Source: an uncultured Prevotella sp. (GTDB lineage Bacteria > Bacteroidota > Bacteroidia > Bacteroidales > Bacteroidaceae). Taken from it: a stretch of 64,000 nucleotides of DNA. The notes beneath the pieces were generated by a model. It did not search any database and was not told the origin of the DNA. It worked only from the letters and a program-made list of their open reading frames with translations. Positions within the stretch are counted from its first letter, which is position 1, and each line of letters begins with the position of its first letter. Shown one piece after another: positions 34,044 to 45,780 of the stretch. Both the position numbers and the translations under genes were made by a program. Where the stretch lies: NCBI GenBank assembly GCA_947170725.1, contig CAMVUM010000002.1:1-64000 (forward strand). Direction: 5' to 3'.

Positions 34044-34577
34044 TTATCCCAATACTGTGAGAATAGAGTTCAGCTTTGACTTCACGCTTGCATCCATTCT
34101 ATAAGTATCATACTCAAGGATAAAGCCACCGATTATATCGGGGTTCACCTCAGTCTCAAACTCCACAGTTCCATTAGTCTTGCTCTCCACCATGCTACGC
34201 ATTTTCTGCTCTGTTGCAGGAAGCACGGCCACGGCTGTTGTGAGCTTACCACGGATGATATTCTTCTGTTTTCTGTAAAGAGTGATATACGAATTGGCCA
34301 TGAACTGTATAATATCCTCACGGCCGTTGTCGAGCACTATGCCGAGAAACGATTTCGTAAGGCTACTCGGAGCTTCGCCTGATGCCACCAAGAGTAACGA
34401 CAACTTGCTCTCTTTTGAAAGCATGGGGTTGTCCATCGTCTGCCGCAACTGCTCAACATTGGCGTAACTTGCCGCCAGCGTCTGCATGTCACGGTAGACT
34501 GTATCCTCAAGATGGGCATCGGTCGCCCCTTTGAGCAACGCGCGTGCATATCTCACTGATATTACTCCAATCTCCAT
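34044..34577 (-). CDS. atpH: F1Fo ATP synthase delta subunit
   Basis: A 177-residue protein joining F1 to the peripheral stalk. It opens ISVRYARALLKGATD and ends with the conserved NPDIIGGFILEYDTYRMDASVKSKLN segment. The length is normal. It begins 6 bp after atpF. Confidence 0.95.
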   Translation of the reverse strand: MEIGVISVRYARALLKGATDAHLEDTVYRDMQTLAASYANVEQLRQTMDNPMLSKESKLSLLLVASGEAPSSLTKSFLGIVLDNGREDIIQFMANSYITLYRKQKNIIRGKLTTAVAVLPATEQKMRSMVESKTNGTVEFETEVNPDIIGGFILEYDTYRMDASVKSKLNSILTVLG

Positions 34578-34583
34578 AACCTA

Positions 34584-35102
34584 TTACTTTTTATCAGAAG
34601 AAGAAACGTCATCCAGCATTCGGTCTATCAAATCCATCTGAGCCTTGTCTGTAGAAAGCTTTTCGCGCAGCACTTTCTCTGCAATCTCCACGCTGAGCGC
34701 AGCTACTTGTCTGCGGATGTCGCTGATGGCAGCCTGCTTTTCGTTCTCAATTTCGGCTTTTGCCTCGCTAAGCAGTCTGGCACCTTCCTCGCGTGCCTTA
34801 TCCTGAGCTTTCTCTACAATGGCATCGCGCGTTGCGGTGGCTTCCTTCAATATCTGAGCCTGCTTTTCGCGTGCCTCCTGCAAGATGGATTCACCTTCCT
34901 TCTGTATGTTGGCCAGTTTCTCGTTCGCTTCATGGGCCTTGCGCAGACTGTCGTCAATGTACTGCTTGCGCTCGTCCACCATTTTTATAATGGCAGGGAA
35001 GCCAAACTTGGCAAGTACAAAGAAGACAACCAGAAACGCGAGGGCCATCCAGAAGAGGAGACCGAGGTCAGGCGTCAGAATTGCCGGTAAATTCAGTTCC
35101 AT
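34584..35102 (-). CDS. atpF: F1Fo ATP synthase b subunit
   Basis: Peripheral stalk subunit, 172 residues. An N-terminal membrane helix (LLFWMALAFLVVFFVLAKFGFP, about 13-35) is followed by a long charged coiled coil. It lies between atpE and atpH. Confidence 0.95.
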   Translation of the reverse strand: MELNLPAILTPDLGLLFWMALAFLVVFFVLAKFGFPAIIKMVDERKQYIDDSLRKAHEANEKLANIQKEGESILQEAREKQAQILKEATATRDAIVEKAQDKAREEGARLLSEAKAEIENEKQAAISDIRRQVAALSVEIAEKVLREKLSTDKAQMDLIDRMLDDVSSSDKK

Positions 35103-35134
35103 TCTCTATTTTTTTATCAGAGCCAAGCTCTTTG

Positions 35135-35383
<249 letters not shown>

Positions 35384-35455
35384 TTAATGTTTTTTATTTG
35401 TTATTATTCTATTGTTTATTTTAGATTTTAAATGTCATTCATAAAAACCGTCAAC

Positions 35456-36508
35456 TCATTCCGCACCATGTTCTTTATGCGCAAGTCCGATGAACACCGA
35501 ACTCAGCATCGTGAAGACGTATGCCTGGACAAAGGCCACAAGAACCTCAAGACAGTTCATGAAGAGAAGCATGATTATGCTGAAAGCGTTCAGGCCGAGA
35601 CCGTAACCGACACCCATAGACCAACCGAGGAAGATCACGCACGTGAAACTCAGAATCACGGCATGTCCAGCCATCATGTTGGCAAAGAGACGAATCATTA
35701 GTGCGAACGGCTTGGTGAACACTCCGAAGAGCTCTATCACCGGCATGATAGGCACAGGATAGGCTTTAAGGAACAGCGGCACCTCCGGCCAAAATATCTC
35801 TTTCCAATACTCCTTGTTTCCGAACAGGTTGATGGCCAACATCGTACATACGGCAAGGAACAGCGTGATATTGATGTTTCCCGTCACGTTCGCACCGCCG
35901 GGGAATATCGGAATGAGTCCTATCAGATTACAGGTGAAGATGAAGAAGAACACCGTAAGCAGATAAGGAGCATACTGACGATAATGCTTCTCACCTATGG
36001 AAGCCTTTATGACATCATCATTGATTGACATCACGAGCATTTCCATCATGCCCACGAAGCCCCTGGGGGCATCACTGCGAGCATCGCGCTTCTTATACCA
36101 GCGGGCACAAGAGAGGAACACCGCAATCAGCACGATTACGACAATCCAAATCTGAACCACGTTCTTTGTCATGCTCAGGTCGAGCGGACGCACCGAAGTA
36201 CCGTCAGCAAGCTTCTCATATATCTTCCCATGATGCTGGACATCAAAATAGAAGCCGTCCGGAAGTGTGTGGGACGTACAGAAATGCCATTCGCCAGTAT
36301 TCTCGCTACGCACGATTATGGGCAGCGATATGCCGATATGCCTTCCGTCGTATGTCGCTATATGCCATTCGTAGGCATCGGCCAAGTGCTCAAGCACTAT
36401 TTCCGGGATATTAAGTTCGCCGGCTTCTCCGCCGTTGCCGGAAGCCAGGCCACGCACAGGCAGTATGGCTAACAGCACCAGAAACAATATTGACTTTATC
36501 TGTTTCAT
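35456..36508 (-). CDS. atpB: F1Fo ATP synthase a subunit
   Basis: Membrane stator subunit, 350 residues. It has a signal-like N-terminus (MKQIKSILFLVLLAILPVRGLA) and a periplasmic insert of about 100 residues, then five to six helices. The proton-channel region includes IRLFANMMAGHAVILSF with the essential Arg. The extended N-terminus is typical of Bacteroidota. Confidence 0.95.
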   Translation of the reverse strand: MKQIKSILFLVLLAILPVRGLASGNGGEAGELNIPEIVLEHLADAYEWHIATYDGRHIGISLPIIVRSENTGEWHFCTSHTLPDGFYFDVQHHGKIYEKLADGTSVRPLDLSMTKNVVQIWIVVIVLIAVFLSCARWYKKRDARSDAPRGFVGMMEMLVMSINDDVIKASIGEKHYRQYAPYLLTVFFFIFTCNLIGLIPIFPGGANVTGNINITLFLAVCTMLAINLFGNKEYWKEIFWPEVPLFLKAYPVPIMPVIELFGVFTKPFALMIRLFANMMAGHAVILSFTCVIFLGWSMGVGYGLGLNAFSIIMLLFMNCLEVLVAFVQAYVFTMLSSVFIGLAHKEHGAE

Positions 36509-36534
36509 TATTTAATTATACATTTGTTTATCCG

Positions 36535-36960
36535 TCACGAGCGATTTGAAACCCTTGCGAAGAAAGTCGTATGATGTATCAGTAACAGCACATAGAATGA
36601 CATAAACACCAGAAAGAACACCAACATGGCGTCGCTTCCGACAACGAGATAGTAAATCATCATCGTCGCGAGTGCTGCAAGCATACGGAATCCCGATACA
36701 GCGGTATAGAAAGATGTCAGTCCTTCCGGATTTCGTCTTGCCACCATCTGCCATATAACAGTGTCGGCCGTTTCTATCACGATGGAGAACACCGCACTAA
36801 TGACAATCGGTGTCAGCAGGTTCTCAATCCGAAAAACATTCATCACCAGCAGTCCGACGAGCGTCAATCCTGCCGTCAACCATACGCTTTGTCGGAAATA
36901 GCGTTTGCCGAGTTTTACAATGTCATTGTTGTCATGCGTCAGTCCGCCCATAAGCATCAC
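36535..36960 (-). CDS. AtpI-like membrane protein of the atp operon
   Basis: A 141-residue protein with four hydrophobic segments, located between atpC (3 bp upstream) and atpB (26 bp downstream). This is the position of AtpI/Atp1-like assembly factors. The sequence itself is poorly conserved, so the call rests mostly on context and topology. Confidence 0.7.
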   Translation of the reverse strand: MMLMGGLTHDNNDIVKLGKRYFRQSVWLTAGLTLVGLLVMNVFRIENLLTPIVISAVFSIVIETADTVIWQMVARRNPEGLTSFYTAVSGFRMLAALATMMIYYLVVGSDAMLVFFLVFMSFYVLLLIHHTTFFARVSNRS

Positions 36961-36963
36961 ACA

Positions 36964-37206
36964 TTATAATTCCACACACAAGCTTACCTCATTCTTCTGA
37001 ACCTCGACGAAGCCGCCCGATATCTGAATCTGATGTATGCCTTCGGCCGTAACATAGTCTACGCTCCCCTTGTCAAGAGCGGAAATGATTGGTGCGTGGT
37101 TATCCAATATCTCGAAAGAACCGAGAACACCCGGCACCCTCACACTTACAATCTCTCCGGTATAGACTATCTTTTCCGGCGTGACAATCTTTAGTCTTAG
37201 ACTCAT
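36964..37206 (-). CDS. atpC: F1Fo ATP synthase epsilon subunit
   Basis: An 80-residue protein with only the beta-barrel domain (MSLRLKIVTPEKIVYTGEIVSVRVPGVLGSFEILDNHAPII). The C-terminal helical hairpin that inhibits ATP hydrolysis in E. coli (total about 138 residues) is absent, as is usual in Bacteroidota. It begins 27 bp after atpD. Confidence 0.94.
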   Translation of the reverse strand: MSLRLKIVTPEKIVYTGEIVSVRVPGVLGSFEILDNHAPIISALDKGSVDYVTAEGIHQIQISGGFVEVQKNEVSLCVEL

Positions 37207-37233
37207 GCTCGTTTTTTTAGTGGTTCACCAATA

Positions 37234-38763
<1,530 letters not shown>

Positions 38764-38805
38764 CTATTATTCTTTTTAAATTCTGTTTTTTCGTTAGTAA
38801 TACCG

Positions 38806-38813
38806 CAAAGTTA
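38806..38813 (-). promoter_or_regulatory. atp operon promoter
   Basis: Minus-strand TAACTTTG(C) is a perfect -7 box. A TTG lies 18 bp further upstream (about 38832). It is 46 bp before the atpD start. Confidence 0.65.
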
Positions 38814-38915
38814 GCAAATATTTTCCAAAAGCAATCAACTTACGGATGTTTATTCCATAATAATTCCTAATTATTTGTACATTTCTAACAATCATTTGCG
38901 GAAAAACCGGCAATA

Positions 38916-39893
38916 TCAGATGCTGAGTTCGTCGAGCACCTTGATAAGCTTCATATCCAACGGCTTGTCCGTGCGTATGGCGTCGCTAAACGGAACATAA
39001 ACGACTTCGTTGTTTCTTACGCCGACCATTACGTTGCGCTGTCCCTGAAGGATGGCCTCTATCGCTCCCACGCCTGTACGGCTGGCGAGTATGCGGTCAC
39101 GCGCCGTCGGACGGCCACCGCGCTGGAGATGACCGAGGATAGATACCCGTACGTCGTAGTCAGGGAATTCGTTGCGCACGCGGTCAGCATAATAGAGAGC
39201 TCCGCATTTCGGGCTTTCCGAAACGATGACGATACAACTCTTCTTCGACTTGCGTATGCCTCGCTCCATAAAACGGGCCAACTGGTCGAACTCCAAAGAC
39301 TCCTCGGGAATTATGGCTGCTTCAGCACCGCTGGCGATGGCACTGTTCTGAGCCAGAAAGCCGGCGTCACGTCCCATGACCTCTACAAAGAAAATCCGCT
39401 CGTGGCTCTGTGCCGTGTCACGTATCCGGTCGACACAATCGACGATAGTGTTCATCGTTGTGTCATATCCTATGGTTGAATCCGTTCCGTAAAGATCATT
39501 GTCTATCGTTCCGGGCAGACCGATACAGCAGACATCATATTCTGAAGCAAAAATCTTTGCTCCAGTGAGCGAGCCGTTTCCGCCAATCACCACAAGTGCG
39601 TCTATTTCCTCACGCTTCAACGTCTCGTATGCCTTTGCCATTCCTTCCGGCGTGGTGAATTCCTTACTGCGGGCCGTCTTGAGTATCGTACCGCCCTGCA
39701 TGATGATTCCGCTGACATTTTCTGTCGTGAACGGACGCACCTCGCCGTTTATCAGACCTTCGTAACCGCGGTAGATAGCCTTGATATTGAATCCGTTGCA
39801 TATTCCCGCACGCGTCACGGCACGTATGGCCGCATTCATACCCGGAGCGTCACCTCCGGATGTCAGTATTCCGATAGTCTTAATCTTTGCCAT
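38916..39893 (-). CDS. pfkA: ATP-dependent 6-phosphofructokinase
   Basis: Phosphorylates fructose-6-phosphate in glycolysis. The 325 residues match the bacterial ATP-PFK. The ATP site shows [12 protein letters not shown] and GGNGS; PGTIDND (rather than PKTIDND) and the GGNGS Gly indicate ATP rather than pyrophosphate as donor. MGRDAGFLA is the substrate motif. It lies 35 bp after nhaD on the same strand and may be co-transcribed with it. Confidence 0.96.
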   Translation of the reverse strand: MAKIKTIGILTSGGDAPGMNAAIRAVTRAGICNGFNIKAIYRGYEGLINGEVRPFTTENVSGIIMQGGTILKTARSKEFTTPEGMAKAYETLKREEIDALVVIGGNGSLTGAKIFASEYDVCCIGLPGTIDNDLYGTDSTIGYDTTMNTIVDCVDRIRDTAQSHERIFFVEVMGRDAGFLAQNSAIASGAEAAIIPEESLEFDQLARFMERGIRKSKKSCIVIVSESPKCGALYYADRVRNEFPDYDVRVSILGHLQRGGRPTARDRILASRTGVGAIEAILQGQRNVMVGVRNNEVVYVPFSDAIRTDKPLDMKLIKVLDELSI

Positions 39894-39928
39894 AATCTTT
39901 ATTACTTGTTCTACTTAGTCATGTTTCT

Positions 39929-41338
39929 TCACATCATAATATATACTTCAGCCCAAAGCACCCCTAAACCGGCCAGCCAGCCTACCAATACCTTAAACGT
40001 GCAATTCCTGAAATACCATCCCACATGCATTCGCTCCATTTTCATCAATGCCAATCCGCAACTATTGGCGAAACAAAGAAGACAGCCACCTACAGCTGTT
40101 GTATATGCCGTGATTTTCCAAAATGCCCCATTCGTCATAAAGTTTGACATATATACCACATCCGACCACTGTTCTGCATTGGTCATATCCACCACCGGAT
40201 ACATCGAGATAGAAGTCATCGCTACGGTGAACGTGTCCACCAGTCCACTCATAATTCCCGAGACGATGCCCAACACCCATACATTGTGTATCCCATAATC
40301 AAACCAACGCGAAACTTCGCCGAAGAAACCGGTTTCCGAAACAGCTCCAACGGCAAGCATAATTCCCATGACAAACAGCATCAGCTGTATACTTCCATAT
40401 TGGAGAACACGCGGTATGCGCCGCTGAATCATTTGGTCAGAATTCATCAGTTTCCGGTTGAAGACCTCGTTGACTATCCATAACACCGACAAGACACACA
40501 AAGCTCCGAGAAACGGGCTTAGCTTAGTGATGTTATGGAACGTCGGAATAAACCACAGACCGCCGATACCAACAACAAGCATGACAAGACGTTGCCAGCG
40601 GTTAAGATTTGTGTCATCACCGCGATATGGTGCCGCCGGCCATTCCACATCCAGCCTGGCAGGCAATTCCCTTCCGATGAGTAATGTCGGTATCATCCAT
40701 GCTATCACGGCCGGAAGAGCCAGATAGGCCGAGAAATTTGTTGCAGTGACAGCTCCATTTCCCCATAATACGACACTGGCAGGATCGCCAATAACCGTGA
40801 AACATCCTCCGGCATTGGCCGCAATGACTACCGCACAACCTATCAGCATCCGCTGACGACGGCTCTTAACAATGTTGTGCATTATCATGAGCATCATTGT
40901 CGTTGTAGTGAGATTATCCAGATTGGCCGATATAACGAAAGTGACCAGCGTCAGTGTCCAAAGAAGCCGTTTGCTGTTGCGCGTCCGCACCAATTCGCTG
41001 ATAAAATCGAAGCATCCATTGTTATTCAATATTTCAATGATGGACATCGTGGCCAGCAAAAAGAGGACAACTGCGGCTGCCTTACCCACATATTTAAGGA
41101 AGATGTTGTCATAGATATAATACTTGACAGCCGTACCCGACGATGTGGCACCGGCAAGATATTCCGAATACTCATACGGATGGCGGCTCATGACAAAATC
41201 AGTGCCGTAACACACGTAGAGCACCCACCCTACCGTACCCATAAACATCGCCACTGCGGACTTGTTTATATTCGTCAGGTGCCCGGTTGCTATCAGAATA
41301 TAGCCGAACAGCAATATCAGTACTATAATTAACGTCAT
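39929..41338 (-). CDS. nhaD: NhaD-type Na+/H+ antiporter
   Basis: A 469-residue inner-membrane antiporter with about 12 hydrophobic helices. The NhaD-family motifs SANLDNLTTTTMMLMI and GDPASVVLWGNG are clear. The Met at 41338 (MTLIIVLILLFGYIL) starts directly at the first helix; the upstream extension to 41392 is unlikely. It exchanges cytoplasmic Na+ for H+. Its location between the atp and nqr blocks suggests a role in the sodium and proton economy. Confidence 0.9.
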   Translation of the reverse strand: MTLIIVLILLFGYILIATGHLTNINKSAVAMFMGTVGWVLYVCYGTDFVMSRHPYEYSEYLAGATSSGTAVKYYIYDNIFLKYVGKAAAVVLFLLATMSIIEILNNNGCFDFISELVRTRNSKRLLWTLTLVTFVISANLDNLTTTTMMLMIMHNIVKSRRQRMLIGCAVVIAANAGGCFTVIGDPASVVLWGNGAVTATNFSAYLALPAVIAWMIPTLLIGRELPARLDVEWPAAPYRGDDTNLNRWQRLVMLVVGIGGLWFIPTFHNITKLSPFLGALCVLSVLWIVNEVFNRKLMNSDQMIQRRIPRVLQYGSIQLMLFVMGIMLAVGAVSETGFFGEVSRWFDYGIHNVWVLGIVSGIMSGLVDTFTVAMTSISMYPVVDMTNAEQWSDVVYMSNFMTNGAFWKITAYTTAVGGCLLCFANSCGLALMKMERMHVGWYFRNCTFKVLVGWLAGLGVLWAEVYIMM

Positions 41339-41358
41339 AACCGTCTTGAAAAACTGCA

Positions 41359-41366
41359 CAAAGATA
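41359..41366 (-). promoter_or_regulatory. nhaD promoter -7 box
   Basis: Minus-strand TATCTTTG fits TAnnTTTG, 21 bp before the nhaD start. The -33 element is unclear. Confidence 0.5.
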
Positions 41367-42576
41367 ATTAATCTTTGCATCAATAACGACAAAACACGGT
41401 GGAAACTCTTTAACTTTTACAAGTTTTTAATCAGAATTAACTCTAAAGGAGAAAACTTATGGATGAAGGAGTGTTTAGTGAGAAAAGAGAATTGTCTTGC
41501 TGCGTACTATGCTCTCACACCTTCGCGGATTGCAGACGTAAGATACTTACAAATACGTTATGACGTGATGTCTCCATGTTTACGTTATTTTGCTTGGAGT
41601 ATCGAAATGATTACATGCCACTGCTTTATGATTCATTTACATTCCGACACACCTTTCCTGTTCGCATTGCCACGTCGCCGACGCCCTAATAGGCACCCAT
41701 CGGGCACACACACTTGACAGAACCGGCACGGCTATATCGTTGATGACAATGCCTTCAATCATTTTCAAGGCCAACGTTCCGTTGAAACTCTTCATCACCC
41801 GATTGTCCCTCACATGACAGATTCACTTCCTGAGGTTCCTCATGGTGGCCATCGTGATGGCACGCAGGTACATGGCGGTCAAGAGCAATAATGTTATCTT
41901 CTTGTCTTTCACTTATATCTGATAGATTTATATAATATGTATAACTGCTCGTTACTGTCACCGGCCGCACCGTCAACCGGTCATCATGAAAGGAAAATTA
42001 CTGCAAATTGCATTCAACAAACCAGTTATTTCATACGTTATTGTATAAATTCCATCTCCCCCAAAAACGGCGTAATATGAATTTTCATGTAAGTTTCATC
42101 ATGGAGTGGATTTGATGTCATTGATATTTTTAGGAATATTTTATACTGCTGTAAAATAAGTAGATACTGTTGCAAAATATCAGAATCATAGAGAAATTCC
42201 TTTGGCACACTGACATAATCAGATGATACTCATTAAACATTGCGAGGCGATATCCATACTTTGAATAAAGTATATGATTTACGCCCCACACGATAAATGT
42301 TTGCATTCTGATAATTTTTCTCATTGCAATTTGCAAACACAAGGACATACCGACAAACAGCCACGACTCAATTCGTAAATTTAAATCCGACTTTTACGCC
42401 CACGAGAAGAGGGACTTTTCAAAAAGAATCGGAAGAGGCCGCAAATATCGCAAGCACGCACGTATCAAATATTAGCGGTCATTGTGATTATATATTTACA
42501 TATTCTACAACAGTCTCATTCTCAACTACATGGAAACGGTATCATTGTCACGAAATGACGACAGCGGCGCTGTTGG
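41367..42576. other. 1.2-kb stretch without a supported gene
   Basis: Short frames here (41346-41717 plus, 41755-41976 minus) resemble no family and lack start context. AT content rises between 42000 and 42330. It may be a decayed gene region. I see no tRNA, CRISPR or riboswitch. Confidence 0.5.
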
Positions 42577-42771
42577 CTTGCCGTAAGGCCCTCCCGGCTC
42601 TGCAACGGGGCCTTTACGGCTCTGCAACGGGGCTGCCGTTGCTTTCCAACAAGGCCGTTATCACAATCCAAGGAGACCCTTACAGGAACGAAACAGCAAC
42701 TTTTCCTGACAAAATTAGCAATCAAAAACAAGAAGAAATTTCATTCTGGAAAAGCCGGGAGGGCCTTACGG
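42577..42771 (+). repeat. GC-rich dispersed intergenic element, copy R2
   Basis: Bounded by an exact 17-bp inverted repeat, CCGTAAGGCCCTCCCGG at 42581-42597 and its complement at 42755-42771. Inside is a 16-bp direct repeat GGCTCTGCAACGGGGC (42596-42611 and 42618-42633). TTATCACAATCC near 42660 corresponds to TTATCGCAATGT of R1. Related to 20985-21115 and 53930-54036. Confidence 0.65.
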
Positions 42772-42984
42772 GAACGAGTCGGCACAAAAAAGCCTGCCGG
42801 ACGGACGGAAAACAGAAAGAAAAATTGATAAAATGGGCGTAAAAAGCCCAAAAAAACGAGCTAAAACAAAAATCTTCGCAGCAGTAGTTTTGTAAATATA
42901 TAAGCCATCAGCTCTTATATATTGTTATCGGCGTCACACTTGTATGTCATTCCAAAATACACGGAATAATTGATGTCTGAACAA

Positions 42985-43018
42985 AAATCAGCCTCCTGCT
43001 GCAGCAGGAGGCTGATTT
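42985..43018. repeat. 34-bp perfect palindrome
   Basis: 17-bp arms without a spacer (AAATCAGCCTCCTGCTG and its complement, centre 43001/43002). AAAAATC at the left edge gives a T-tract when read on the minus strand, so it may end the nqr operon, whose stop is 204 bp upstream on that strand. Confidence 0.75.
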
Positions 43019-43024
43019 CCTTTA

Positions 43025-43075
43025 TGACTTCCAGTCTGTTTTGCTCTCCAACGGAGCACAACAGACTGGAAGTCA
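43025..43075. repeat. Long hairpin, 16-bp perfect arms
   Basis: Left TGACTTCCAGTCTGTT (43025-43040) and its exact complement (43060-43075). A second inner stem TGCTC/GAGCA has a 7-nt loop. It is 6 bp from the palindrome at 42985 and 10 bp from the dispersed repeat copy B. Confidence 0.7.
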
Positions 43076-43084
43076 GATGGTATT

Positions 43085-43135
43085 GCAAATCATATACCAA
43101 ACTTGCAGGGACATAGCCTTGCGATATTTATCGAA
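43085..43135. repeat. Dispersed repeat, copy B
   Basis: GCAAATCATAT, 12 variable bases, GGG, then TTGCGATATTTATCGAA. Matches copy A at 19473-19523, with one indel between GGG and the TTGCGAT block. Confidence 0.55.
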
Positions 43136-43221
43136 ACATCAACTGATTACGTCAAGGTATCCAAGGTAACGGCCACTACAATTTCATCGCTTTGCAACAT
43201 CCTCTTATTCGGCCGCAAGTG

Positions 43222-44487
43222 CTATCCTCCGAAATTGTCGTACATGATAGACTCCGGCTCAACGCCCAATCCGTCGAGCATATTGACAACTGCTGCCGAC
43301 ATCGGACCAGGACCGCACATGTAGTATTCGATATCCTCGGGAGCCTCGTGATCCTTCAGATATGTGTCGTGCATGACCTGATGAACGAATCCGGCCGTAT
43401 ATTTCACACCTGCGGCATCAGCGGCCGGGTCGGGCCTGTCGAGGGCGAGATGGAAATGGAAGTTGGGGTACTCCTTCTCCAGGCCAAGGAAGTCGTCAAG
43501 GTAGAACACCTCGTTGAGCGCACGAGCACCATAGAAGTAGTGCATCTCGCGGTCGGTCGTATGGAGGGTCTTTGTCATGTGCATGATCTGAGCACGCAGA
43601 GGAGCCATACCGGCACCGCCACCGACCCATATCATCTCGCGTTTGGAGTCGAAATGAGGATGGAAATCGCCGAACGGACCGCTCATGATGACCTTGTCAC
43701 CGGGTTTCAAGGTGAATATGTAACTTGAAGCGATACCGGGATTGACATCCATGAATCCGGAACGGTCTGCCTTGAACGGCGGTGTGGCTATACGCACGGT
43801 AAGCATGAAGACATCGCCTTCGGCCGGATAGTTGGCCATTGAGTAGGCGCGGATGGTCGGTTCCGGATTGACACACTTGAGCGGGAACAATCCGAACTTC
43901 TCCCATGCTGGCAGATATTCGTCGCCTATAAGACTCTTGTCGATATCCTTGTCATAGTCCATCGTAAATGCAGGAATCTTGATCTGTGCGTAGGAACCGG
44001 GCAGGAAGTCCATGTGGGCGCCCTTTGGCAGCTGCACCTTGAACTCCTTAATGAACGTCGCCACGTTCTTGTTAGAAATCACGGTACACTCATATTCCTT
44101 CACTCCCATTACACTCTCGGGAACGCGGATTTTCAAATCACCCTTCACCTTGCATTGGCAGCCAAGACGCCAGTGGTCTTTGATCTGCTTGCGGGTGAAA
44201 TGGGACTTCTCCGAGTCAAGGATTTCGCCGCCTCCTTCAAGCACCTGAACCTTACATTGGCCGCAGGATGCCTTACCGCCACAAGCTGACGGAAGGAAGA
44301 CACCGTTATCGTTGAGAACGGACATGAGGCTGTCGCCTTGCGGGACGGTGAGGGTCCGTTCGTCGTTGATGATTATATTCACATTGCCACCGGGCGAAAG
44401 ATATTTCTTTGCCGTGAGCAGAATGATGACGAGCAGGAGTATCGTAATGAGGAATGCTCCTATACTTACTAATATAAACTGTATCAT
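43222..44487 (-). CDS. nqrF: Na+-translocating NADH:quinone reductase subunit F
   Basis: NADH-oxidising entry subunit, 421 residues. N-terminal membrane helix (5-28). A 2Fe-2S ferredoxin domain has Cys residues in ACGGKASCGQC and LGCQ. The FAD site is RAYSMANYP, the NADH region GGGAGMAPLRAQI, and the C-terminal motif YMCGPGPM. Last gene of nqrA-F; two strong hairpins follow it. Confidence 0.97.
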   Translation of the reverse strand: MIQFILVSIGAFLITILLLVIILLTAKKYLSPGGNVNIIINDERTLTVPQGDSLMSVLNDNGVFLPSACGGKASCGQCKVQVLEGGGEILDSEKSHFTRKQIKDHWRLGCQCKVKGDLKIRVPESVMGVKEYECTVISNKNVATFIKEFKVQLPKGAHMDFLPGSYAQIKIPAFTMDYDKDIDKSLIGDEYLPAWEKFGLFPLKCVNPEPTIRAYSMANYPAEGDVFMLTVRIATPPFKADRSGFMDVNPGIASSYIFTLKPGDKVIMSGPFGDFHPHFDSKREMIWVGGGAGMAPLRAQIMHMTKTLHTTDREMHYFYGARALNEVFYLDDFLGLEKEYPNFHFHLALDRPDPAADAAGVKYTAGFVHQVMHDTYLKDHEAPEDIEYYMCGPGPMSAAVVNMLDGLGVEPESIMYDNFGG

Positions 44488-44510
44488 ATCGTTATCGTCT
44501 GGCTCTGTTC

Positions 44511-45143
44511 TTAAATGTTAAGTCCCGAGAAACACATCATGGCCATAGCCATCAATCCCACGGTGATGAAGGTGATGCCAAGCCCCTGCAATGGTTTGGG
44601 AACGTCACTGTACTGCATTTTCTCTCTTATCGCGCCCATAGATGCTATCGCGAGCGTCCAACCAATACCGCTGCCTATGGCGTAGACAACTGAATCAACT
44701 ATGCTGCCGATGTACTGTGAGTTGGCCGGATCAAGATGGATGCGCTGCTGCATGAAAAGCGATGCACCCATGATGGCACAGTTGACGGCGATAAGGGGCA
44801 GAAAAATGCCCAGCGCGGCATAGAGAGAGGGTGAATAGCGTTCCACTATCATTTCCACCAACTGGACAATTCCGGCAATGACGGCGATGAAAAGGATGAA
44901 GCTCAGATAAGAAAGATCTACACCTTTGATGAGACAGTCTGGACCCAAGACGCGGGTCAGAAGCAGATAGTCGACCGGAACGGTGACCAAAAGAACGAAT
45001 GTCACGGCACAACCGAGGCCGAACGAAGTCTTCACGTTCTTTGAAACGGCAAGGAACGAGCACATGCCAAGGAAGAACGCAAATATCATATTGTCCACAA
45101 ATATGGACCTGAAGAATAAGCTAATCAGATGTTCCATAATCAT
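44511..45143 (-). CDS. nqrE: Na+-translocating NADH:quinone reductase subunit E
   Basis: A 210-residue inner-membrane subunit with six helices (..[33 protein letters not shown]..). Its family also includes RnfA. A Cys in GMCSFLAVS marks the intramembrane iron site shared with NqrD. Its start overlaps the nqrD stop by 4 bp. The third codon is also Met. Confidence 0.96.
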   Translation of the reverse strand: MIMEHLISLFFRSIFVDNMIFAFFLGMCSFLAVSKNVKTSFGLGCAVTFVLLVTVPVDYLLLTRVLGPDCLIKGVDLSYLSFILFIAVIAGIVQLVEMIVERYSPSLYAALGIFLPLIAVNCAIMGASLFMQQRIHLDPANSQYIGSIVDSVVYAIGSGIGWTLAIASMGAIREKMQYSDVPKPLQGLGITFITVGLMAMAMMCFSGLNI

Positions 45144-45766
45144 TTCTCCTTATAAAAATAAGCTCTGTGAATCCAGATAACACACCCCACGAGTATCAAA
45201 GCCATTGCAGGCATAGTCATCATTCCGTTGTTAAGATAGCCAAGGTCGTAGGCGCCCTGCGGTATAAGCTGGTACCCCAGCAGGCTTCCGCGACCGAAGA
45301 ATTCACGGAAACCGCCGACAAGCACGAGAATGAGGGCGTAGCCTATACCGTTACCTATACCGTCGAGGAAACTCGGCCACGGTTTGTTCATCATGGCAAA
45401 GGCCTCAAGGCGGCCCATCAGGATACAGTTGGTGATGATCAGACCGACATATACGGACAGCTGTACGCTGACATCATAGGCAAAAGCCTTCAATACCTGG
45501 CTGACGATGGTCACCAATGCCGCCACAACCACAAGCTGGACGATGATGCGGATGCGGTTGGGAATGGTATTGCGGATAACGGATATTATCACGTTTGAAA
45601 AGCCGGTGATAACCGTGACGGCAAGTCCCATCACTATTGCAGGCTTTAGCTGTGCCGTGACGGCAAGCGCCGAACAGATGCCGAGCACCTGAATCAATAT
45701 CGGGTTGTCAAGGTTAAGCGGATTGCCAAGCACCGCTTTGTTTTCTTTTGAAAATAACTTGCTCAT
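45140..45766 (-). CDS. nqrD: Na+-translocating NADH:quinone reductase subunit D
   Basis: A 208-residue membrane subunit homologous to NqrE and Rnf[21 protein letters not shown] carries the conserved Cys and [14 protein letters not shown] is typical. Six helices. It is coupled to nqrE through a 4-bp overlap and follows nqrC by 14 bp. Confidence 0.96.
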   Translation of the reverse strand: MSKLFSKENKAVLGNPLNLDNPILIQVLGICSALAVTAQLKPAIVMGLAVTVITGFSNVIISVIRNTIPNRIRIIVQLVVVAALVTIVSQVLKAFAYDVSVQLSVYVGLIITNCILMGRLEAFAMMNKPWPSFLDGIGNGIGYALILVLVGGFREFFGRGSLLGYQLIPQGAYDLGYLNNGMMTMPAMALILVGCVIWIHRAYFYKEK

Positions 45767-45780
45767 TTACTTACTCCTCC

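Noticed and set aside
38916..39893. Pyrophosphate-dependent phosphofructokinase
   Set aside because: PGTIDND and GGNGS are of the ATP-dependent type, not PKTIDND/GGDDT.
41346..41976. Two frames in the gene-poor region after nhaD
   Set aside because: No recognisable motif, overlapping promoter sequence and composition unlike neighbouring genes.
42324..42842. 172-codon frame across R2
   Set aside because: Low-complexity translation that runs through the inverted repeats, with no family match and no start context.
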